From Anthopleura xanthogrammica (taxonomy: Eukaryota; Cnidaria; Anthozoa; Actiniaria; Actiniidae): a stretch of 64,000 bases of DNA. The stretch spans positions 6,855,763-6,919,762 of the forward strand of contig OZ025223.1 in NCBI GenBank assembly GCA_964019055.1, written 5' to 3'. The notes beneath the pieces were generated by a model, which saw only the letters and a program-made list of their open reading frames with translations, had not been told where the DNA came from and searched no databases. How positions within the stretch are numbered: the first letter of the stretch is position 1; the number at the start of each line of letters is the position of its first letter. A program made the translations under genes and the position numbers. This document shows, piece by piece, positions 51,868 through 63,553 of the stretch.

Positions 51868-53250
51868 AGACTACAACTATTGTTCAACAACAATGAAATA
51901 CAAGCATCTTTTGTTCAAATTCTAAAGATGTTCAAATTTTGTACAATCTTTGATCTCACCAAAGTCCAGGAAAAGTGAGCCTTTACCTGATTCACTTGCC
52001 TTTCCTTTTAGATATTTTATATATTCTATATCTCCAAAATAACAAAATTATCAGGAAAGTTAGGTCCAGAAATCAATTTTCCAATAAATTTCCTCTTACT
52101 TGATGCTTTGTAGAGAATTGTTTGTCCACGCAATGTCGAGATATAATTTTTTGAAATTCGAAAAGCAAGCCATTGATATGCGCGAAATGTCATCACAGAC
52201 AAAAATCCCGATTAAGTGTGTGTTTTGTATGTCTCGCCGAATATTTTTCGTGATTTTTGTGATTTTTTTCCGACTTGTAAAACGTAAAGATAACTTCACA
52301 TTTTGCGATAGATTTTCCTTGCGTTTTCCAATACAGGAAAATGCATGATGTAATCTCTTACATTTCCTCACGTTTTACCAACGGGATTATGCACATAATA
52401 TACGAATGATCTCGTGCGGTAATTAAATGTCAGTTTCCTCGTTTATTTTTAACTTTATTTTAAAGAAGATAAAAAAAAAAAAGATTTTGTTTTCGTCCAC
52501 ACAAACTAACACGTGCTGTTTGGTATCATAACGTTAACAAGGTAATGTTAAATAACCACACCTTGATCTTAGATCGAACAATCAGTTACACCAAAGTGCA
52601 GGAAAAGTGAGCCTTTACCTGATTCACTTGCCTTTCCTTTTAGATATTTTGTCTTTTCCCTGTGTTCAAAACAATAATTCTTTTCACTTTTAATTAAAAC
52701 TTTGTTTTTTTTAACTTCTAACAGACGCTTTAAACTTTTTTTTACACTGATTACTAATTCCAACGCTTCTAGCTATTTCTTTGTATTTTTATTAAAACAA
52801 CAAGGACAATATATTTTAATGTATGTCGCAGCCCACTAACTCTACGCTTGGGCTACCTGTGCACAGCCATGTGTTATGCATTGGTATGGCCCGACTCGTT
52901 GTTAATTACAACAATGAAATACAAGCAACTTTTGTTCAAATTCTAAAGATGTTCAAATTTCGTACAATCCTTGATCTCACCTATTGTTTTTAAAGCGCAC
53001 GAAGCCGAAAATAGTGATAGAGCAAAAAGGTCTATTAACAACGAGTCGCGCCATACCAATGCACAACACTTACGTATGCTGAAATTATGACTTGACTACA
53101 ACTATTGTTCAACAACAATGAAATACGAAAATATTTTGTTCAAATTCTAAAAATGTTCAAATTTCGTACAATCTTTGATCTCACCTATTGTTTTTAAAGC
53201 GCACGAAGTCGAAAATAGTGATAGAGCAAAAAGGTCTACTAAAAAATAAT
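51868..53250. repeat. Array of AGACCTTTTTGCTCTATCAC-family elements (left arm, module A1)
   Basis: Several partial elements in both orientations: GACTACAACTATTGTTCAAC, then GTTCAAATTTCGTACAATC, TAGAGCAAAAAGGTCTA. Between them lie short ORFs of 82-91 codons on opposite strands (about 52096-52371) conserved in all module copies, which resemble no family I know. Two 57-bp direct repeats, AGGAAAAGTGAGCCTTTACC..., start at 51968 and 52600. Confidence 0.7.
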
Positions 53251-54541
53251 GACTCATTCTCTTATAAATGTAGTCAGCTTGGGTTGCCTGTGATCAGGCC
53301 TCAATTTAAATTTCGATGCCAGCCGCTAAGACGTTTTGTCTGAGAAAAACATATGTTGGTTGGGAAAAGTTTTAATCGCAAAAACTTGCATTTCTACCTA
53401 TTGTCAATATTCTATCAATACTAATGCCCCTTATCTAGGATGCTAAGGCCTTTCTGGTTTGATTAAATCATGCTTTTCTTCAAAGTTTCACATGTTATAA
53501 CAGCTAAAACTTTTCCCAACCAACAAATGTTTTTTAGTTGATAATTGTTCAGTCGATAATGATTTCCTGATAGAGTAGTGCAGGTACAGTTTGAGGACTG
53601 ATATCAAGGGCAAGGATGTGAAGGTGGGAATATTTGCGAAGCAAGATGAAAACAAGGATTCTTTTGACTATGTTAAGCTTGAATCTCCCCATCCGTTTCC
53701 TTAGATTGGCACGTCTTGTGATGATAAAGAATCGTGGGACAGCTTGACGCGGCAATGTCAAGAAACGTTTCAGGGGTTTCACCCGTATTCAGCCAAAAGT
53801 GGTACCGCTGTTAGAAGACAAGGGCAAACAGATCTCGCCTTCCAAATTGATAAAAATAAAAATTATAGAAAAGTTTTCAGAGAATAGTGTACGTAAACAA
53901 ATGAAGCAAGAGATGTTCGCTTTATCAACCCTTAATAACCAGTCTGAAACTGAGACAGCTGGTATTGCTGAGTCTAGCGTTAAGACTATCACTAGTACTA
54001 GAAAAATCGTGCAAGGCTAACTGAAGTATGCCAAAAAGCGCACTTAGGAGGAACATCGTGAGACAAAAATGTCACAGTTTGTAAACAGCTCAACTGATGA
54101 AGAAAATTACAGTGCCGACAGCAAGCCCTCCAAAAAGAAGAGAGGCAAGGCTTGAAGCGCAAAAGGCGCACACAGCCCACATGTATAGCCAGAGTTAGTG
54201 GGCTGCGACGTCGTTATTTAGCTTCAGTGAGTGAATCTAATCAAATTTCACATGGTTTGAAAATATACTTTTAGAAAGACTTAAATTATTTAATGCTTTT
54301 GAATAAGGTCTCTAAAAATGTTGTTTGGTAGTTGAGGAACACTTTGGTGGTGAAATACTGACATGAAATTGTGTTTTTGAGGGGTTTTGAGCCATTTGAA
54401 AATCTGCCTCGCTTTCTCTTTGTATATATTTTGGAAAGATGTGCAACAGCGCCTCAAAATGTTTACACCGACCCTTATTTTCAGCTCTATATCTCCAAAA
54501 TAACACAGTGATCAGGAACGTTAGCCCCAGAAATCAATTCT
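53250..54541. other. Module B of the left arm: possible degraded coding remnant
   Basis: On plus, stretches such as DIKGKDVKVGIFAKQDENKD (about 53600), KLIKIKIIEKFSENSVRKQM and STLNNQSETETAGIAESSVK (53.8-54.0 kb), then NSSTDEENYSADSKPSKKKR (about 54090) look like real protein composition but are broken by stops and frame changes. The inverted copy at 57870-58950 keeps the same text. I do not recognise the family. It may be a decayed retrocopy or transposon ORF. Confidence 0.35.
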
Positions 54542-55650
54542 CTAATATATTTTCTTATATTTGATGCTTTGTAGAGAATTGTTTGTCAACGCGATGTCGA
54601 GATATAATTTTTTGAAATTCGAAAAGCAAGCCGTTGATATGCGCGGAATGTCATCACAGACAAAAATCCCGATTAAGTGTGTGTTTTGTATGTCTCGCCG
54701 AATATTTTTCGTGATTTTTGTGATTTTTTTCCGACTTGTAAAACGTAAAGATAACTTCACATTTTGCGATAGATTTTCCTTGCGCTTTTCAATACAGGAA
54801 AATGCATGATGTAATCTCTTACATTTCCTCACGTTTTACCAACGGGATTATGCACATAATATACGAATGATCTCGTGCGGTAATTAAATGTCAGTTTCCT
54901 CGTTTATTTTTAACTTTATTTTAAAAAAATGTTTTTGTTTTCGTCCACACAAACTAACACGTGCTGTTTGGTATCATAACGTTAACAAGGTAATGTTAAA
55001 TAACCACACCTTGATCTTAGATCGAACAATCAGTTACACCAAAGTGCAGGAAAAGTGAGCCTTTACCTGATTCCCTTGCCTTTCCAATAACTCTTTTCAA
55101 TTTTAATTAAAACTTTGTATTTTAACTTCTAACAGACGCTTTCAACTTTTTTTTACACTGATTACTAATTCCAACGCTTCTAGCTATTTCTTTGTATTTT
55201 TATTAAAACCAAAACAACAATATATTTTAATGTAAGTCGTAGCCCACTAACTCTACGCTTGGGCTACCTGTGCACAGCCATGTGTTATGCATTGGTATGG
55301 CCCGACTCGTTGTTATTACAACAATGAAATACAAGCATCTTTTGTTCATCAAATTCTAAAGATGTTCAAATTTCGTACAATCTTTGATCTCACCTATTGT
55401 TTTTAAAGCGCACGAAGCCGAAAATAGTGATAGAGCAAAAAGGTCTATTAACAACGAGTCGCGCCATACCAATGCACAACACTTACGTATGCTGAAATTA
55501 TGACTTGACTACAACTATTGTTCAACAACAATGAAATACAAGCATCTTTTGTTCATCAAATTCTAAAGATGTTCAAATTTCGTACAATCTTTGATCTCAC
55601 CTATGGTTTTTAAAGCGCACGAAGTCGAAAATAGTGATAGAGCAAAAAGG
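54542..55650. repeat. Module A2 of the left arm (second direct copy of A1)
   Basis: Near-identical to 52096-53250 (for example GCTTTGTAGAGAATTGTTTG and TCCCGATTAAGTGTGTGTTT), with small deletions. Inverted counterpart at 57660-56520. Confidence 0.8.
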
Positions 55651-56320
55651 TCTAGCGGTAGACTTTTTTTTAGCAAATACTCCTCAATACCCGCTGAAAC
55701 TGCATATAAGAGTCAAAAATAAACAGAATGACACAACAGGTAAGTCGACAAACTTTTATTTACGTTTTTCCAAATATAATACGGCATATTCTAAATCCCA
55801 ATACATTCTCTTATAAATGTAGTCAGCTTGGGTTGCCTGTGGCCTGAATTTAAATTTCCATTTCATTTTTGTATGTTTTAAAACAAGCTTGAAATCAAAT
55901 TTCAAAAAATATAAATCGAATCGTCCAACCTTGATAGGAACGCATAAGCTGGTTTCACTGTAATTTTGGCGATTCTTTGCTCTTTCAAATCGATCAAATT
56001 TTACCCAGTTAATGTTTCTATGAGCAACTGCCGTAATGTGTAGCAATGGTTATTTTTAGATGCTAGGGATGTATTATCCATTCAAGTATGAATTGCTCTT
56101 AGCTTATTGCAGTTAGGTTTCACTGACATTTTTAAATATTTTGTTTAGTTTTTGACGATTCTTTGCTCTTTCACATCGATCGAATTTTATCGACTTAATT
56201 AATGAAAAGAAATTTATTGGAGAATTGATTTCTGGGGCTAACTTTCCTGATAATTTTGTTATTTTGGAGATATAGAGCTGAAATTAAGGGTCAGTGCGCT
56301 GTTGCACATCTTTCCAAAAT
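55650..56320. other. Palindrome centre (spacer) with unique sequence
   Basis: About 670 bp without a mirror partner. It includes CTCTTATAAATGTAGTCAGC, which also occurs at about 53262 and about 58925, and a stray module A fragment at about 56210-56320 (GAATTGATTTCTGGGGCTAA). No gene is seen. Confidence 0.6.
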
Positions 56321-59300
56321 ATATATATAGAGTGCTCTATCACTATTTTCGACTTCGTGCGCTTTAAAAACAATAGGTGAGATCAAAAATTGTACGAAAT
56401 TTGAACATCTTGAGAATTTGAACAAAAGATTCTCGTATTTCATTGTTGTTGAACAATAGTTGTAGTCAAGTCATAATTTCAGCATACGTAAGTGTTGTGC
56501 ATTGGTATGGCGCGACTCGTTGTTAATAGACCTTTTTGCTCTATCACTATTTTCGGCTTCGTGCGCTTTAAAACAATAGGTGAGATCAAAGATTGTACGA
56601 AATTTGAACATCTTGAGAATTTGAACAAAAGATTCTCGTATTTCATTGTTGTTGAACAATAGTTGTAGTCAAGTCATAATTTCAGCATACGTAAGTGTTG
56701 TGCATTGGTATGGCGCGACTCGTTGTTAATAGACCTTTTTGCTCTATCACTATTTTCGGCTTCGTGCGCTTTAAAAACAATAGGTGAGATCAAAGATTGT
56801 ACGAAATTTGAACATCTTTAGAATTTGATGAACAAAAGATGCTTGTATTTCATTGTTGTAATAACAACGAGTCGGGCCATACCAATGCATAACACATGGC
56901 TGTGCACAGGTAGCCCAAGCGTAGAGTTAGTGGGCTGCGACGTACATTCAAATATCTTGTTCTTTTGGTTTTAATAAAAATACAAAGAAATAGCTAGAAG
57001 CGTTGGAATTAGTAATCAGTGTAAAAAAAAGTTGAAAGCGTCTGTTAGAAGTTAAAAAAACAAAGTTTTAATTAAAAGTGAAAAGAGTTAATTATTGTTT
57101 TAAACACAGCGAAAAGACAAAATATCTAAAAGGAAAGGCAAGTGAATCAGGTAAAGGCTCACTTTTCCTGCACTTTGGTGTAACTGATTGTTCGATCTAA
57201 GATCAAGGTGTGGTTATTTAACATTACCTTGTTAACGTTATGATACCAAACAGCGCGTGTTAGTTTGTGTGGACGAAAACAAAAACCTTTTTTTTAAATA
57301 AAGTTAAAAATAAACTAGGAAACTGACATTTAATTACCGCACGAGATCATTCGTATATTATGTGCATAATCCCGTTGGTAAAACGTGAGGAAATGTAAGA
57401 GATTACATCATGCATTTTCCTGTATTGAAAAACGCAAGGAAAATCTATCGCAAAATGTGAAGTTATCTTTACGTTTTACAAGTCGGAAAAAAATCACAAA
57501 AATCACGAAAAATATTCGGCGAGACATACAAAACACACACTTAATCGGGATTTTTGTCTGTGATGACATTTCGCGCATATCAACGGCTTGCTTTTCGAAT
57601 TTCAAAAAATTATATCTCGACATTGCGTGGACAAAAAATTCTCTACAAAGCATCAAATATAAGAAAATTTATTGGAGAATTGATTTCTGGGGCTAACTTC
57701 CCTGATAATTGTGTTATTTTGGAGATATAGAGCTGAAAATAAGGGTCAGTTCACTGTTGCACATCTTTCCAAAATATATACATAGAGTGAGCGAGGCAAA
57801 TTTTCAAACGGCTCAAAACCCCTCAAAAACACAATTTCATGCCAATATTTCATCACCAAAGTGTTCCTCAACTACCAAACAACATTTTTAGAGACTTTAT
57901 TCAAAAGCATTAAATAATTTAAGTCTTTCTGAAAGTATATTTTCAAACCATGTGAAATTTGATTAGATTCACTTACTGAAGCTAAATAATGACGTCGCAG
58001 CCCACTAACTCTGGCTATACCTGTTGGTTGTGTGCGCCTTTTGCGCTTCAAGGCTTGTCTCCCTTTTTTTGGAGGGCTTGCTGTCGGCACTGTAATTTTC
58101 CTTATCAGTTGAGCTGTTTACAAACTGTGACATTTTTGTCTCACGATGTTCCTCCTGAGTGCCCTTTTTGGCATACTTCAGTTAGCCTTGCACGATTTTT
58201 CTAGTACTAGTGATAGTCTTAACGCTAGACTCAGCAATACCAGCTGTCTCAGTTTCAGACTAGTTATTGAGGGTTAATAAAGCGAACATCTCTTGCTTCA
58301 TTTGGTTACGTTCACTATTCTCTGACAACTTTTCTATAATTTTTATTTTCATCAATTTGGTAGGCGAGATCTGTTTGCCCTTGTCTTCTAACAGCGGTAC
58401 CTCTTTTGGCTGAATACGGGTGAAACCCCTGAAACGTTTCTTGACATTGCCGCGTCAAGCAGTCCCACGATTCTTTATCATCACAAGACGTGCCAATCTA
58501 AGGAAACGGATGGGGAGATTCAAGCTTAACATAGTCAAAAGAATCCTTGTTTTCATCTTGCTTCGCAAATATTCCCACCTTCACATCCTTGCCCTTGATA
58601 TCAGTCCTCAAACTGTACCTGCACTACTCTATCAGGAAATCATTATAGACTGAACAATTATCAACCAAAAAACATTTGTTGGTTGGGAAAAGTTTTAGCT
58701 GTTATAACATGTGAAACTTTGAAGAAAAGCATGATTTAATCAAACCAGAAAGGCCTTAGCATCCTAGATAAGGGGCATTAGTATTGATAGAATATTGACA
58801 ATAGGTAGAAATGCAAGTTTTTGCGATTAAAACTTTTCCCAACCGACAAATGTTTTTCTCAGACAAAACGTCTTAGCGGCTGGCATCGAAATTTAAATTG
58901 AGGCCTGATCACAGGCAACCCAAGCTGACTACATTTATAAGAGAATAGACCTTTTTGCTCTATCACTATTTTCGACTTCGTGCGCTTTAAAAACAATAGG
59001 TGAGATCAAAGATTGTACGAAATTTGAACATCTTTAGAATTTGATGAACAAAAGATGCTTGTATTTCATTGTTGTTGAACAATATTTGTAGTCAAGTCAT
59101 AATTTCAGCATACGTAAGTGTTGTGCATTGGTATGGCGCGACTCGTTGTTAATAGACCTTTTTGCTCTATCACTATTTTCGGCTTCGTGCGCTTTAAAAA
59201 CAATAGGTGAGAACAAAGATTGTACGAAATTTGAACATCTTTAAAATTTGATGAACAAAAGATGCTTGTATTTCATTGTTGTAATTAACAACGAGTCGGG

Positions 59301-60797
59301 CCATACCAATGCATAACACATGGCTGTGCACAGGTAGCCCAAGCGTAGAGTTAGTGGGCTACGACTTACATTAAAATATATTGTTCTTGTTGTTTTAATA
59401 AAAATACAAAGAAATAGCTAGAAGCGTTGGAATTAGTAATCAGTGTAAAAAAAAGTTGAAAGCGTCTGTTAGAAGTTAAAAAACAAAGTTTTAATTAAAA
59501 TGAAAAGAGTTATTGTTTTGAACACAGCGAAAAGACAAAATATCTAAAAGGAAAGGCAAGTGAATCAGGTAAAGGCTCACTTTTCCTGGACTTAGGTGAG
59601 ATCAAAGATTGTACAAAATTTGAACATCTTTAGAGTTTGAACAAAAGATGCTTGTATTTCATTGTTGTTGAACAAAAGTTGTAGTCAAGTCTCTTCAAAA
59701 CGTCCAATTGCTAAAAAAATTTATTTTTAAAAGAATAATCCTATATTGATTAATAAATTTATCTTATTATTAACGCCCCTTTTCTTACTAAGCCGCTATG
59801 AGAAAACGTCATCAATTGTCATTGATCTCTTGCATACGGTGACACAATTTTAGACCAATAAACTGCAGTTACGATCTTGTAGCCAATCAGCTTGTGCCTA
59901 CACCATGCACAAATTATACCAAAGCGTTATAAAAAATCCCGCTTGTTGTTTGTAATCTCAGTCTTCTATCCTGAAGTCACCCTGTGAACAAGACACCAAG
60001 AACAAGGAAAAGAGCCGAGCTACATCTCAGTAGATTCAAAGTAAGATTCTTGTACATTTTTACCTATGATCAAACCGATTCCTCGTCAAATGGTTGCATT
60101 TTTACCCAACCCTTCTCTTAAAGAGAAGTTAATCAATAGCCAGTTTACACTGGGAATTTTTTTGTTACGATTTGAGAAGCGATTTTTGTGGCAATTTTGG
60201 TCGTAATCAAGCTAGGATGCATGGTAAAGGATTAACTTGTAAAGTTTTATTCTGGAAAGAGTTACCTGGACGAATGTTTCTTTGAGAGCATAAGAAATTT
60301 CAGTGAAATTTATCTATAGTAATATCATTTTTCAAACACTTTATTGATATTTGCTTTATTTGGTTTCGCTTATTCATTTCTGAGATTCTATAATGATAAT
60401 TCTTTTTCTTTAAATTTTGTTTTTTAAATATTTCATTTCTTTTTCAAATCAGTGTTTACAGTGATTCAGTTTTATCTGTTCTCTGTGCAACTGGGGAAAA
60501 ACATTGAAAAAGTGTATGAGTATTATAATTCAAGCCTTTCATTTAGCAAACAATTTGTCCAATTAACACCTTTTTTAAAAATTTAACTAGGTTTTGTTAT
60601 TGAGCAAAACAGAAACCGCGCAAAAACAGTACTTTCCGCAGTCCTATTCAGCCACAGGTTCCATATTTGTTTTCCGGGATCAATTATGCGGCGATTGGGG
60701 TTCAGTTAAGCGGCGGGGATGACTAACGTGGGGGGGTTTACTTTTGCGGATGTACGAGTGCATGATTGATCAATTTTTACATTTTTACTTTCTTAGG

Positions 60798-62480
60798 ATG
60801 CGATTGACGTATATAATTCTGGTTTTGGGCTTTGTTTCTTCAAACCTGTGGTGTTCAAAAGGACAGGAGGCCCAGTGTAGTAAGTATTCTAGAGACTTGC
60901 TCCATTGATTATATACTGAGGCAAGGGATCCTATGAGGAGAGAATGCTAAGCTTCTCACTAACATTGTGGCCAATAATGTAAAATGAATAGACCCCTTGC
61001 AGCACGACGGAATGCAGCTCAGTTAGGAGGACAAAAATTCAAGCTAGGATGCATGGTAAAGGATTAACTTGTAAAGTTTTATTCTGGAAAGAGTTACCTG
61101 GACGAATGTTTCTTTGAGAGCATAAGAAATTTCAGTGAAATTTATCTATAGTAATATCATTTTTCAAACACTTTATTGATATTTGCTTTATTTGGTTTCG
61201 CTTATTCATTTCTGAGATTCTATAATGATAATTCTTTTTCTTTAAATTTTGTTTTTTAAATATTTCATTTCTTTTTCAAATCAGTGTTTACAGTGATTCA
61301 GTTTTATCTGTTCTCTGTGCAACTGGGGAAAAACATGCATCTGTCCATCCATCCATCCATCCATCCATCCATCCATCCATCCATCCATCCATCCATCCAT
61401 CCATCCATCCATCCATCCATCCATCCATCCATCCATCCATCCATCCATCCATCCATCCATCCATCCATCCATCCATCCATCCATCCATCCATCCATCCAT
61501 CCATCCATCCATCCATCCATCCATCCATCCATCCATCCATCCATCCATCCATCCATCCATCCATCCATCCATCCATCCATCCATCCATCCATCCATCCAT
61601 CCATCCATCCATCCATCCATCCATCCATCCATCCATCCATCCATCCATCCATCCATCCATCCATCCATCCATCCATCCATCCATCCATCCATCCATCCAT
61701 CCATCCATCCATCCATCCATCCATCCATCCATCCATCCATCCATCCATCCATCCATCCATCCATCCATCCATCCATCCATCCATCCATCCATCCATCCAT
61801 CCATCCATCCATCCATCCATCCATCCATCCATCCATCCATCCATCCATCCATCCATCCATCCATCCATCCATCCATCCATCCATCCATCCATCCATCCAT
61901 CCATCCATCCATCCATCCATCCATCCATCCATCCATCCATCCATCCATCCATCCATCCATCCATCCATCCATCCATCCATCCATCCATCCATCCATCCAT
62001 CCATCCATCCATCCATCCATCCATCCATCCATCCATCCATCCATCCATCCATCCATCCATCCATCCATCCATCCATCCATCCATCCATCCATCCATCCAT
62101 CCATCCATCCATCCATCCATCCATCCATCCATCCATCCATCCATCCATCCATCCATCCATCCATCCATCCATCCATCCATCCATCCAATATAATGAATTC
62201 CACTTATATCTTCAGCGGTTGCTTGGGTCAAGCTAAACACCAGCCCCGTCTGTTTCTCGGCTAAAGGTGACAATCCCGGGTCCTTTTCACCCACAAGTCA
62301 TGGCTTCCTCACTGCTGTCAAGCTCAAACACCTGAGTGGTTACGTTTCCTGTGTCTCGAATACCCACGCACATGGTAGTAACTGGGGATGCAAGAACCTG
62401 CGCATTTTACGAGGCTACCAACTAAATGTGTACGTTACCAACAAACACAATGAAACGATGTTCCCCTTGACTGGAGTAAC
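60798..62480 (+). CDS. Small secreted protein, right palindrome arm (exons 1-2; exon 3 not found)
   Basis: Exon 1 at 60798-60879 ([16 protein letters not shown], then [11 protein letters not shown]) and exon 2 at 62216-62480 correspond to the left gene, with the same exon lengths (82 and 265 nt) and the same splice sites and phases. Exon 2 differs at about 23 of 88 residues (for example GYVSCVSN against GNVSCTSQ, and NLRILRGYQ against NLPGIEDYP) but keeps every Cys and the WGC motif. The left gene's exon 3 has no counterpart before the arm ends at 63553 or up to base 64000. It may lie beyond the window, or this copy is truncated. Intron 1 is 1,336 nt owing to the CCAT array. Function unknown. 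Confidence 0.6.
60988..61038 (+). repeat. Half copy of the GACCCCTTGCA MITE (right arm)
   Basis: ATAGACCCCTTGCAGCACGA, then GCAGCTCAGTTAGGAGGACA: the mirror of 50502-50551. Confidence 0.75.
61038..61334 (+). repeat. 297-bp direct duplication of 60208-60504
   Basis: Starts CAAGCTAGGATGCATGGTAA and ends AACTGGGGAAAAACAT, both identical to the upstream copy. It is inserted between the half-MITE and the CCAT array, and is absent from the left arm. Confidence 0.85.
61345..62186. repeat. Uninterrupted (CCAT)n array, about 210 units
   Basis: 842 bp of pure CCAT with no visible interruption, in intron 1 of the right secreted-protein gene. It ends 30 bp before the exon 2 acceptor. The counterpart in the left arm is only about 255 bp and contains octamer variants. 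Confidence 0.95.
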
Positions 62481-62518
62481 GTAAGTTGATCCTCGGAATC
62501 AGACAATGACTTAACAAT

Positions 62519-62979
62519 CATGGCCAACTATTCCGGCCACTGAGCCCGCAATGAGGCAGCGGTTATCCCCAATTGAATTACAAAATGGGGAATCTATTCT
62601 ATTTAAAGTGTATTCTTTAAATTTTACCCAGCAAATTTCATGTGAATTCTATAATTAGTCTTGTTACTTCGCAGTGCTGCATGTTTTTGTATAAATTTTA
62701 CAGAAACAGTATGTCGTTTTCTAGTCCGAACGATTGCCAAAGAAAGGAAACATTCAAACGCTTTATTTTGTTAATTTTATTGGTCAGAATGAAGGGTAAG
62801 GAGTTATTGTATGCTATGATAACCCAGCAAATTGTTCTTCATTTAAAAAGCGTACTTTTATCTTTCATTTCTTGGCTCGCGACTATCAAATCTTTGTATT
62901 TTAGTTTCGCCATTTTGTAATTCAATTGGGGATAACCGCTGCCTCATTGCGGGCTCAGTGGCCGGAATAGTTGGCCATG
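62519..62979. mobile_element. TIR element (CATGGCCAACTATTCCGG ends), present only in the right arm
   Basis: 70-bp terminal inverted repeats: CATGGCCAACTATTCCGGCC at the left and GGCCGGAATAGTTGGCCATG at the right, each running inward to CAAAATGG / CCATTTTG. The 320-bp interior has no recognisable transposase. The left arm has the empty site (on minus, ACTTAATAAT joined directly to ACTCACTTCC). No clear target duplication is visible. Confidence 0.85.
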
Positions 62980-63109
62980 ACTCACTTCCGTTATATTCAT
63001 GAATAGTGATATATATGAAACGTTTTAAGGACGTTCGCGGACGAATGCTTTTCTCATGTTTTTTCCCCTTCATGATTCGCGTGTACTACGATCATCAAGT
63101 TGCATGAAC

Positions 63110-63553
63110 AAATAAAATATGTGGGTCATCGTTCTCGTTTAGGAGTGAGATGATATCAAAGTGCAGCCTTTTTCTTGTCGAAAATCGCTTGCGCGCAATA
63201 CATACAAGTCGAGCAGTAAAGTCATTTTTTCGTAGAAAAGCTGTATGGATTGCTAAACGTTTTATGAAAAATAACCTATAGATAGATATTATGTGCAATT
63301 TATTTGGCTCGAATTTCCAGCTACCATGCACCATTCGGTGACGCTTTGGCCGTAATGAATATTGAAGTTTTCATCCAAATACCTGTTTTTATTATGATTT
63401 TTCATAATTTTCCCTCAAAACCGAAACATTGACAGCTTAATACTTAATTCGTCATAAAATATTCAAATGAAAAAATGGGGGTCTTCGTTTTTGGTTTTTT
63501 GAGATATAGCCGATCAAAATCGTTTTCGCCACGAGCTTGACGGAGTTTGTATA
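63110..63553 (-). repeat. Dispersed repeat, inverted copy at the right palindrome edge
   Basis: Reverse complement of the family at 47836-48240 and partly of 49361-49640. The palindrome's outer boundary coincides with this repeat's edge. Confidence 0.7.

Larger units (their letters stand above)
49361..55650. repeat. Left arm of a large imperfect palindrome
   Basis: Block by block, the sequence from about 49361 to 55650 is repeated in reverse complement between 63553 and about 56320. Anchors: TATACAAACTCCGTC at 49361 against 63539-63553; gene exons and introns (49.9-50.8 against 60.8-62.5); GCGGGATTTTTTATAACGC at 51610 against 59930; AAACGTTTCAGGGGTTTCAC near 53765 against 58430; and the arrays of AGACCTTTTTGCTC-family elements. 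The left arm itself holds two direct copies of a roughly 1.1-kb module (52096-53250 and 54542-55650) around a 1.3-kb module. Confidence 0.85.
56320..63553. repeat. Right arm of the large imperfect palindrome
   Basis: Reverse-complement partner of 49361-55650. It is about 0.9 kb longer because of the CCAT expansion, the 461-bp TIR element and a 297-bp duplication, partly offset by a 632-bp deletion. Its outer end (63553) matches base 49361, after which the sequences are unrelated (63554-64000 against exon 3 of the left gene). Confidence 0.85.

Noticed and set aside
52096..52371. Conserved 91-codon ORF in module A as a gene
   Set aside because: Both strands are open and copies are recent duplicates, so conservation is not evidence of coding. 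No known motif.
61281..62294. Long ORFs of WMDG or PSIH repeats on both strands
   Set aside because: They are translations of the CCAT/TGGA microsatellite, open in all frames because the 4-bp unit has no stop. The array lies in an intron.
49361..63553. Palindrome as two haplotypes wrongly joined
   Set aside because: Not fully excluded, but exon 2 differs at about 23 residues and the arms differ by several independent insertions and deletions, more than expected for alleles. Kept as a caveat in the finding.
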